Below are positions 9,174 to 15,190 of a stretch of DNA of 64,000 nt, piece after piece. Every line of letters begins with the position of its first letter. The stretch's first letter is position 1. A program made the position numbers and the translations under genes. Under the pieces are notes generated by a model, which was given only the letters and a program-made list of their open reading frames with translations, was not told the origin of the DNA and searched no databases. The DNA comes from Mesorhizobium_K marinum (GTDB lineage: Bacteria > Pseudomonadota > Alphaproteobacteria > Rhizobiales > Rhizobiaceae): the NCBI RefSeq assembly GCF_040813715.1, contig NZ_JBFOCH010000021.1; one strand, written 5' to 3'.

Positions 9174-9202
9174 CTATAGGGATGAGCGGCGTCGCTTTCA
9201 AC
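9174..9202 (-). promoter_or_regulatory. Putative RpoH-type promoter of hflKC-degP
   Basis: Read leftward, GTTGAAA (9202-9196), 14 bases, then CCCTATAG (9181-9174). This resembles the sigma-32 consensus CTTGAAA-N13/14-CCCCATNT. It also reads as a sigma-70-like TTGAAA-N17-TATAGA. The position is 67 bases upstream of the hflK ATG. Heat-shock control would suit the downstream protease-regulator genes. Confidence 0.5.
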
Positions 9203-9222
9203 GCACCGCTTTTTCTTGGATT

Positions 9223-9744
9223 TCAATGCACTGAAGCCCGGCGCTCGTAAACCGCATAGCTTGTCGCATGCGAATCTTTCTCGCCCGCCGGATAGTCTTC
9301 GGTGCTCACGCGACGCCAGATTTCCGGGTCGACAGGCGGAAAAACGGTGTCGCCGTCTATGTTTGCATGCACGTGGGTGATGCAGAGCCGGTCCGCCAGG
9401 GGCAACGCCTGGGCGTAGATCTGGCCTCCGCCGATCACGCAGATTTCATCGACGCCAGGCACGCAGCGGCTGCGAACGGTGGCCAGCGTGATCGCGTCCT
9501 GCAGCGAACCGGCCGCCTCCGCGCCCTCCGCCTGGTAGGTCCGGTCGCGCGTGACGACGATGTTGAGACGCCCCGGCAACGGGCGCCTGGGAAAGCTCTC
9601 CCAGGTCTTGCGGCCCATGACGATCGGCTTGCCCATGGTCTGCGCCTTGAAGCGCTTGAGGTCGGTCGACAGCCGCCAGGGCAGCCCGCCCTCGCGCCCG
9701 ATCACGCCGTTGTCGGCAATCGCCACATAGATCGCGATCCGCAT
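9223..9744 (-). CDS. folA: Dihydrofolate reductase
   Basis: A 173-residue type-I dihydrofolate reductase (NADPH-dependent reduction of dihydrofolate). Visible motifs are IAIYVAIADNGVIG, LPWRLSTDLKRFK (substrate site; the acidic residue D of the STDLK helix is present), MGRKTWESF (NADPH site) and VIGGGQIYAQAL. The ATG at 9744 is preferred over a GTG at 9753 because GGAG sits eight bases upstream of the ATG. It follows thyA by 18 bases, so the enzyme that regenerates tetrahydrofolate is co-expressed with the one that oxidises it. Confidence 0.95.
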   Translation of the reverse strand: MRIAIYVAIADNGVIGREGGLPWRLSTDLKRFKAQTMGKPIVMGRKTWESFPRRPLPGRLNIVVTRDRTYQAEGAEAAGSLQDAITLATVRSRCVPGVDEICVIGGGQIYAQALPLADRLCITHVHANIDGDTVFPPVDPEIWRRVSTEDYPAGEKDSHATSYAVYERRASVH

Positions 9745-9762
9745 CTGCCGCACTCCGCGAGG

Positions 9763-10560
9763 CTAGACCGCGATCGGCGCCTTGATCGACGCGTCGGCGA
9801 CGTAGTTTTCCAGCCGGAAGTCGTCGAACTGGAATGCGAACAGGTCCTTGACCTTGGGATTGATCCACATCGTCGGCAGCGCCCTCGGCGTGCGCTTCAG
9901 CTGCTCGCGCGCCTGCTCGAAATGGTTGGCGTAGAGATGCGCGTCGCCGAGCGTATGCACGAAGTCGCCGAGCGCCAGCCCGCGCACCTGCGCGATCATC
10001 ATGGTCAGGAGCGCGTAGGAGGCGATGTTGAAGGGCACGCCGAGGAAGATGTCGGCGGAACGCTGGTAGAGCTGGCAGGAAAGCTTGCCGTCAGACACGT
10101 AGAACTGGAACAGGCAGTGGCATGGCGGCAGCGCCATCGCGTCAACCTCGGCCGGGTTCCAGGCCGAGACGATCAGGCGGCGCGAATAGGGGTTCTTCTC
10201 GAGCTGGTCGAGCAGGTTCCGGATCTGGTCGATCGGCCGTCCGTCCTCGCCGCCGGGCCAGGAGCGCCACTGCTTGCCGTAGACCGGACCGAGGTCGCCG
10301 TTCTCGTCGGCCCACTCGTCCCAGATGGTGACGCCGTTGTCGCGCAGGTAGCCGATATTGGTGTCGCCCTGCAGGAACCACAGCAACTCGTGGATGATCG
10401 ACTTCAGGTGCAGCTTCTTGGTCGTGGTGACCGGGAAGCCCTCAGCCAGGTCAAAGCGCATCTGGTAGCCGAACACCGAGCGCGTGCCGGTGCCGGTGCG
10501 GTCGCTGCGGTCCGTGCCGTGGTCGAGGACGTGCTGCAGGAGGTCGAGATATTGCCGCAT
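9763..10560 (-). CDS. thyA: Thymidylate synthase
   Basis: A 265-residue ThyA (264 in E. coli), making dTMP from dUMP with methylene-tetrahydrofolate. The catalytic cysteine is C147 in LPPCHCLFQFYV. The phosphate-binding arginines (RRLIVSAWNP, QRSADIFLGVPFN) and the DAHLYANH segment are intact. It starts at 10560 and is divergent from ssrA, with about 150 bases between them for both promoters. Having ThyA means that ThyX is not needed. Confidence 0.97.
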   Translation of the reverse strand: MRQYLDLLQHVLDHGTDRSDRTGTGTRSVFGYQMRFDLAEGFPVTTTKKLHLKSIIHELLWFLQGDTNIGYLRDNGVTIWDEWADENGDLGPVYGKQWRSWPGGEDGRPIDQIRNLLDQLEKNPYSRRLIVSAWNPAEVDAMALPPCHCLFQFYVSDGKLSCQLYQRSADIFLGVPFNIASYALLTMMIAQVRGLALGDFVHTLGDAHLYANHFEQAREQLKRTPRALPTMWINPKVKDLFAFQFDDFRLENYVADASIKAPIAV

Positions 10561-10672
10561 CTTGTTTCGCCGATTCGGGAATTCGCCGGAGCATACAGCA
10601 ATCCGCCCGCCGCGAACACGCGCCCCTCGGCCCGAGCCGGATTTTTCCGGCTCTCACCGCACGCAATCCTCC

Positions 10673-10701
10673 TTCCAATTCGCCGCCGGCCTCCCTATAT
10701 T
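10673..10701 (+). promoter_or_regulatory. Candidate ssrA promoter
   Basis: TTCCAA (10673-10678), a 17-base spacer and TATATT (10696-10701). The -10 box is good and the -35 box weak. It lies just upstream of the first conserved helix of the tmRNA precursor. Inferred only from spacing and position. Confidence 0.35.
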
Positions 10702-10707
10702 GGCGAG

Positions 10708-11027
10708 GTCAGCTTGCCTGACTATGGCGATAAACAGGCGATGGAATAAGCCGTTCGGACCCGGGGGCGGTACCCGGCGCCTCCACCACAAGCCGCTCGA
10801 CGCGTTCGGGCGGCTTCTGATGGGGGCGAAATAGGATCGACGAAGGTGTAAAGATCGTACTTTTGCCCGGCATTGTACCACCGTTATCGGGCTAACCTTA
10901 TAGTTGCAAACGACAACTATGCTGAGGCACGTCTCGCTGCTTAATGCGGTGCGACAGTCTCGAATCAAGTCCTAGGGGTTAGCCCCTCTAGGCGGGGTTC
11001 GGAGGTACCTGGCAACAGAAACCTCCA
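10708..11027 (+). ncRNA. ssrA: Two-piece (circularly permuted) tmRNA
   Basis: tmRNA rescues stalled ribosomes and tags the nascent protein for proteolysis. The gene is permuted as in other alphaproteobacteria. The acceptor piece comes first: a 5-bp T-like stem CCGGG/CCCGG with a seven-base loop (10762-10778), then CGCCTCC and ACCA ending at 10788. A 33-base spacer with an AAGCCGC/GCGGCTT hairpin (10790-10816) would be removed. The coding piece begins GGGGGCG at 10822 and pairs with the acceptor 3' strand, giving a G-U third base pair as in tRNA-Ala. The tag frame 10906-10941 reads ANDNYAEARLAA, stop TAA 10942-10944. Hairpins at 10971-10993 and 11001-11026 fit the pseudoknots. The outer ends are approximate. 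Confidence 0.93.
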
Positions 11028-11147
11028 CCTTCCCTTGCAACCATGACATGAATTCGCGCCCGCCGGTCGCACGCAGTGCGCCGTACCGCGCCACGCGCCG
11101 GCTTGCCGGTACGCTGGCGTCCCCTTGCCGCAACCCCAGGAGATTGC

Positions 11148-11708
11148 ATGACCCCGGACGACAACCGCTTTTTCGTGCTGACCGGCGGGCCCGGAGCCGG
11201 CAAGACGACCGTGATCGAGGCGCTTGAGGCGCTCGGCTACCCCACCACCCGGGAGGCCGGCCGAGGCGTCATCCGCGACGAAACGGAACATGGCGGCGGC
11301 GCCCTGCCCTGGATCGACCGCCAGGCCTTCGCCGAGCGCATGTTCGAATGGGAGCTTCGCTCCTACCGCCAGGCCGAAAGGACGGAAGGCCCGGTCTTCT
11401 TCGACCGCGGCCTGCCCGATACGATCGGCTATCTCAGGCTGGAAAGCCTCGATGTTCCCTCCTGGATGGAGGAGGAGGCGTGGCGCCTGCGCTACCACGC
11501 GAGGGTGTTCATCGCCCCGCCCTGGCGCGAGATTTACGGCGTCGATGAAGAGCGGCGCCAGAGCTGGGACGTTGCGGTCAGGACCCACGCGGTCATGGCC
11601 GAAACCTATGCCGACTACGGCTACGATCTGGTCGAGCTGCCGCGGGACAGCGTGCGCGCCCGCGTGGAGTTCCTCACTGCGGCGGCGACCGCAGCCGGGC
11701 GCCGGTAA
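11148..11708 (+). CDS. P-loop AAA-type ATPase / nucleoside-kinase-like protein
   Basis: A 186-residue protein with Walker A GGPGAGKTT near residues 13-21 in FFVLTGGPGAGKTTVIEAL. It resembles the AAA_28 group, which includes NadR-kinase-like small P-loop proteins. FFDRGLPDTIGYL carries the acidic/arginine segment typical of these kinases. A Tyr-rich C-terminal part ends in ...RVEFLTAAATAAGRR. CAGGAG lies five bases before the ATG and supports this start. The substrate is unknown. The last ~55 bases are duplicated after the N at 11713, so the extreme C-terminus should be confirmed. Confidence 0.8.
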   Translation: MTPDDNRFFVLTGGPGAGKTTVIEALEALGYPTTREAGRGVIRDETEHGGGALPWIDRQAFAERMFEWELRSYRQAERTEGPVFFDRGLPDTIGYLRLESLDVPSWMEEEAWRLRYHARVFIAPPWREIYGVDEERRQSWDVAVRTHAVMAETYADYGYDLVELPRDSVRARVEFLTAAATAAGRR

Positions 11709-11768
11709 GGCCNTGCGCCCGCGTGGAGTTCCTGACCGCCGCGGCCGCAGCCGGGCGCCGGTAAGGCC
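11653..11768 (+). repeat. Imperfect duplication flanking an N (assembly junction)
   Basis: About 55-60 bases ending in the ATPase stop codon (to 11712) recur from 11714 to 11768 with substitutions and a three-base indel, separated by one N at 11713. The second copy has no independent coding role. It fits an unmerged overlap between contigs from slightly different strains. Confidence 0.8.
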
Positions 11769-11804
11769 CGGCCGGACGAGCGTCCTTCGGCGCGATCCGG
11801 AAAA

Positions 11805-13013
11805 CTACTCGGCCGCCGCGACCGCCTGCCTGCCGGGCTCGCGCTTCAGCGTGAGAAGCGTCAGGAGCAGCGCCAGCCCGGCGCAGACCGCGATGCCCGT
11901 CATCATCGGCAGCGGCCGGTCGTTGGCGAAGACGCCCGCGACGATCATCGCGACGACGCCCGTCACCATGTGCAACGTGCCCATCAGCGCCGCGGCCGTG
12001 CCGGCAATCTCGCCATGTTCCTCCATGGCGAGCACCGAGGTCGTCGGGATCACCAGGCCGAGGAAACCGTAGCCGACGAACAGCGTAACGCACATCACGG
12101 CGAGCGACGCGAAGCCGGCGGCCATGACCGCCCAGCCCGCCAGCATGGCGGCAGCGAAGCCGACGACCGCGAACCGGACCACCCTGCTCAGCCCGTAGCG
12201 TTCGGTCAGCCAGCCGCTGATCTGCGACACGGCAAAGAACGACACCGCATTGACCGAGAAAAGCAGGCTGTAGGCGGACGGCGACATGCCGTAGTGGTTG
12301 ATGATGATGAAGGACGAATTGGCCAGGTAGACGAAGAAGCTGGCGACGCCGAGGCCGCCGATCAGCGACAATCCGACGAAGGTCCGGTGCACCGACAGAA
12401 GCTTGTAGCCCGCCCAGGCGACGGCGAACGAACTGCCGCCGCGCCGCTCCGCCGGCCGCGTCTCCTTCAGCCCGAACATAAGGAGGAAGAAGGCGAGCAC
12501 GGCCGCGATCGTCACCGCCCAGAACACCGCCCGCCACCCGAACGCCTCGATGATGAAGCTGCCGGTCAGCGGCGCCAGGATCGGCGACACGCTGAAGACG
12601 AGCATCAGAAGCGACATCAGCTTGGTCGCCTCGGCGCCGGTGTGGAGATCGCGCACCACAGCGCGCGGCACCACCATTCCGGTCGACGAACCGAGCCCCT
12701 GCAGCAGCCGGAAGAAGATCAGCCACTCGACATCCGGCGCCAGCGCCGCGCCGACGCTGGCCAGCGCGAACACCACCAGCCCCCCGTAGAGGACCGGCTT
12801 GCGGCCGTAGATGTCGGCCAGCGGCCCCACGAACAGCGGGCCGACTGCGAAGGACAGGAAAACCACCACCAGGCTCATCTGCACGGCCAGCGGGCTCGCG
12901 CCGAGGTCCGCCCCGATGGTCGGCAGGGCCGGCAGGTACATGTCGATGGCGAAGGGACCGATCGCCGAAATCAGACCAAGCACGATTGCGACGCGGAGAA
13001 ACCCGGATGTCAT
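11805..13013 (-). CDS. Bcr/CflA-family MFS drug efflux transporter
   Basis: A 402-residue major facilitator protein with about 12 hydrophobic segments. Early segments read IGPFAIDMYLPALPTI and GPLADIYGRKPVLYGG, the Bcr/CflA (DHA1) hallmarks, including the loop-2/3 motif DxxGRKP. This family exports antibiotics such as bicyclomycin, and some members export cysteine or sulfonamides. The exact substrate cannot be called. The ATG at 13013 is chosen over longer in-frame starts because GAAGG lies eight bases upstream and the extension is not transporter-like. It is monocistronic and convergent with the preceding ATPase. Confidence 0.9.
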   Translation of the reverse strand: MTSGFLRVAIVLGLISAIGPFAIDMYLPALPTIGADLGASPLAVQMSLVVVFLSFAVGPLFVGPLADIYGRKPVLYGGLVVFALASVGAALAPDVEWLIFFRLLQGLGSSTGMVVPRAVVRDLHTGAEATKLMSLLMLVFSVSPILAPLTGSFIIEAFGWRAVFWAVTIAAVLAFFLLMFGLKETRPAERRGGSSFAVAWAGYKLLSVHRTFVGLSLIGGLGVASFFVYLANSSFIIINHYGMSPSAYSLLFSVNAVSFFAVSQISGWLTERYGLSRVVRFAVVGFAAAMLAGWAVMAAGFASLAVMCVTLFVGYGFLGLVIPTTSVLAMEEHGEIAGTAAALMGTLHMVTGVVAMIVAGVFANDRPLPMMTGIAVCAGLALLLTLLTLKREPGRQAVAAAE

Positions 13014-13348
13014 GATGCCAACCTTCAATATGGACGACCGCGTCGGCGACGGCGCATGTCGCGGGGGCCGCCGCGAATCCCGTTCTCCCGGCCCATGTCG
13101 GCGGGACGGCGGGCATACGATCTCGCCGCCTTTTGAGACACGCCTGTCCAAACGTCAATCGATGCGACCACGATCAAGACGACATTGGCGATGTCTCCTG
13201 ACAACAGTGCGCCGCGTAGCCGTCATCGCCACGCGCATGCTCCTGCGCATGCAACTGGCGCTGGCGTCTCCTGCCGGCGTCGCAAGCTTGAACCCGCAAT
13301 CGCCATCGGCTAGCCATCGGCCGGGTTCAATGGAACGGGCTGGCGAGA
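13014..13348. other. 335-base divergent intergenic region
   Basis: The region between the efflux pump and the membrane-protein gene has no convincing ORF. It contains two direct copies of the palindromic octamer GCGCATGC four bases apart (about 13237-13256) and two copies of CCATCGGC near 13300-13320. A leftward TTGACG near 13155 could be a -35 box for the pump, but its -10 partner is poor. I saw no recognisable operator. Confidence 0.4.
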
Positions 13349-14065
13349 GTGCACACCAGGGTCTCGGGTTCAACGGTTGTGGCGGCGGAGCGGATCGCGG
13401 CGCCGGGCAAGGCGGCGCTGGCGCTGCTCGCGCTTCTCCTGGTGGCGGACATCGGCTTTGTCTGGGCGCATCTGCGATGGGCGGCAGACGACTGGTACTG
13501 GGACCTCGGCGCGGATACGGCTTATCCCGAGGTCTTCCAGTATGCGCAGTGGGGCATCGCCTCGCTCCTCCTCCTCGCCCTGGCGTGGAAAAGGCGCGCC
13601 GCAATATACGTCGCCTGGGCCGCCCTGTTTTTTTTCCTTCTGCTCGACGATGCCGAGTCGTTCCATGAAAGAGCCGGACGCTGGCTGGCCAAGACACTCG
13701 ACCTCAAGGCTTTCGAGGCTATCTACCAGCGGCATTTCGAATATTTCATGCTCTATGCGCAGGATTTCGGCGAACTGGTCTACGGGCTGTTGCTCGCAAC
13801 GATTGTCGTCGGCGCGCTGCTCGTGGCCTGGCCCGGCAGGCAAGCAAAGCGCGAGAGGACCGTCACGAAATGGCTCGTCGGCTGGCTCGTTCTGTTTGCC
13901 GTCTTCGCGGTCGGCTTCGACATGCTGCATGTAATGGCCTGGGAGATCTATCCGCCGGCCATCGAACTCGTGGCGATGATCGAGGACGGCGGCGAGATGC
14001 TGTGCGTCAGCCTCCTCGTCGGCGGCCTCGCTTTCGAGTTCGCCCGCGACCCGGCGGGCCTATAA
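13349..14065 (+). CDS. Unidentified membrane protein with conserved-looking acidic/His motifs
   Basis: A 238-residue integral membrane protein I cannot assign. Five or six hydrophobic segments are visible (about 22-40, 64-80, 86-98, 142-160, 175-192, 215-230). Charged motifs sit at the segment ends: LLLDDAESFHERAGR, YAQDFGELVYG, GFDMLHVMAWEIYPP and MIEDGGEMLCVS. This arrangement of Asp/Glu/His within the membrane could bind a metal or carry protons, but that is inference. The start is a GTG; a second GTG at 13379 is possible and neither has a clear ribosome site. The nearest downstream gene is sspB. Confidence 0.65.
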   Translation: MHTRVSGSTVVAAERIAAPGKAALALLALLLVADIGFVWAHLRWAADDWYWDLGADTAYPEVFQYAQWGIASLLLLALAWKRRAAIYVAWAALFFFLLLDDAESFHERAGRWLAKTLDLKAFEAIYQRHFEYFMLYAQDFGELVYGLLLATIVVGALLVAWPGRQAKRERTVTKWLVGWLVLFAVFAVGFDMLHVMAWEIYPPAIELVAMIEDGGEMLCVSLLVGGLAFEFARDPAGL

Positions 14066-14128
14066 CCGGTTTACGCCGGCCCGAAGCCGGATTACAGCTA
14101 TCAGACGATTCAACGGGCGCCAGACCGC

Positions 14129-14680
14129 ATGGCCGAAGACCATATCCGCTACGACATTCTCGCCCAGGAGGCGTTGCGCGGTGTCATGCGCAAGGTCCTT
14201 GCCGAGGTCGCGCGGACCGGTCTGCCCGGCAACCATCATTTCTTCATCACCTTCCTGACCAACGCGCCCGGCGTGCGCATCTCGCCGCGCCTGCGCGAAA
14301 AGTATCCGGAGCAGATGACCATCGTGATCCAGTTCCAGTACTGGGATCTGAAGGTCAACGACAACGGCTTCGAGATCGGGCTTTCCTTCACCGACGTGCC
14401 GGAGCGGCTGGAGGTTCCCTTCGCAGCCGTGCGCGGCTTCTATGACCCGTCGGTCAACTTCGAGCTGGAGTTCGACGTCAAGGCCGAGCCCGCCGTCGAG
14501 GCCGACAAGCCCGCGAAGCCGGCAGCCGAAATCACCCGGGCGCCGACCTCAGGCAAGAAATCCGATGCCAAAAAGAAGGCTGCGGACGCCGCCGGCGACG
14601 ACGGCGCAAGCGACGAGGAAGCCGCGGCCGGCGGCAAGAGCGCCGACGTCGTCTCGCTGGACGCGTTCCGCAAGAAATAG
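14129..14680 (+). CDS. sspB: SspB, ClpXP specificity adaptor (alpha type)
   Basis: A 183-residue SspB, the adaptor that binds ssrA-tagged proteins and hands them to ClpXP. The folded domain spans about residues 1-120 (HHFFITFLTNAPGVRISPRLREKYPEQM in two parts; then MTIVIQFQYWDLKV, FEIGLSFTDVPERLEVPFAA). A ~45-residue Ala/Lys/Glu linker follows. The conserved C-terminal tail VVSLDAFRKK is likely the ClpX-docking peptide. It lies about 3.1 kb from ssrA on the same strand and probably shares a message with the next two small genes. Confidence 0.93.
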   Translation: MAEDHIRYDILAQEALRGVMRKVLAEVARTGLPGNHHFFITFLTNAPGVRISPRLREKYPEQMTIVIQFQYWDLKVNDNGFEIGLSFTDVPERLEVPFAAVRGFYDPSVNFELEFDVKAEPAVEADKPAKPAAEITRAPTSGKKSDAKKKAADAAGDDGASDEEAAAGGKSADVVSLDAFRKK

Positions 14681-14692
14681 CCCCGCCCTGCC

Positions 14693-14890
14693 ATGACCAA
14701 CGTCGTCAATCTCCGCATGGCCCGAAAGCGCAGGGATCGGGCGCTGAAGGAGCAGGCGGCGAGCGAGAACCGCGCCCTGCACGGCAGGCCAAAGGCCGAA
14801 CGGCAGCGCGACCGGATCGAGGCGGAACGGGCCGCCGACTTCATCGACGGCCACCGCCGCGACCGGACCGACCCGCAAGAGCCCCGATGA
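14693..14890 (+). CDS. DUF4169 family protein
   Basis: A 65-residue, very basic and Arg/Glu-rich protein (MTNVVNLRMARKRRDRA start, then KAERQRDRIEAERAADFIDG) matching DUF4169. It is predicted wholly helical and cytoplasmic. Function is unknown. It starts 12 bases after the sspB stop and 16 bases before the next gene. The positive charge suggests nucleic-acid or ribosome association, but nothing more specific. Confidence 0.82.
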   Translation: MTNVVNLRMARKRRDRALKEQAASENRALHGRPKAERQRDRIEAERAADFIDGHRRDRTDPQEPR

Positions 14891-14906
14891 AGCGCCGGCA
14901 TCCGCC

Positions 14907-15155
14907 ATGAGCCTCGTCAGGAAGCATTCCATCACGATCCGCGGCCACCGCACCAGCTTTTCGCTCGAACAGCCCTTCATGGATGCGTTGCGCGACATCG
15001 CCGAGGAGCGCGGACTGTCGCTCGCCGCCTTGATCGCCGAAGTCGACGCCCTGCGCACTCGCGAGGCGAACCTGTCTTCGGCGCTCAGGGTCTTCGTGCT
15101 GCGGGAAGCACAGGGCAGCGCTGCAAGACAGGCCGACGCAGCCTCGTCCGGCTGA
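14907..15155 (+). CDS. Ribbon-helix-helix domain protein
   Basis: An 82-residue protein of the RHH_4 type. The first ~45 residues hold the beta strand and two helices (KHSITIRGHRTSFSLEQPF, then MDALRDIAEERGLSLAALIAEVD). RHH proteins bind DNA as dimers, so this is a candidate small regulator. It ends a compact sspB-DUF4169-RHH group on the plus strand. No toxin partner is seen, so it does not look like an antitoxin. Confidence 0.85.
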   Translation: MSLVRKHSITIRGHRTSFSLEQPFMDALRDIAEERGLSLAALIAEVDALRTREANLSSALRVFVLREAQGSAARQADAASSG

Positions 15156-15190
15156 CAAGCCGACCGAACTCAGGCCACGCTGCCCGCGGT

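Noticed and set aside
10751..10788. A tRNA-Ala-like acceptor and T arm
   Set aside because: It lacks an anticodon arm. The following sequence and the tag frame show that it is the acceptor piece of tmRNA.
13237..13256. Two GCGCATGC octamers as a regulator operator or CRISPR-like repeat
   Set aside because: There are only two copies with a four-base gap; nothing links them to a regulator and there is no spacer structure.
14907..15155. Antitoxin of a toxin-antitoxin pair
   Set aside because: No toxin-like gene is adjacent; the upstream partners are DUF4169 and SspB.
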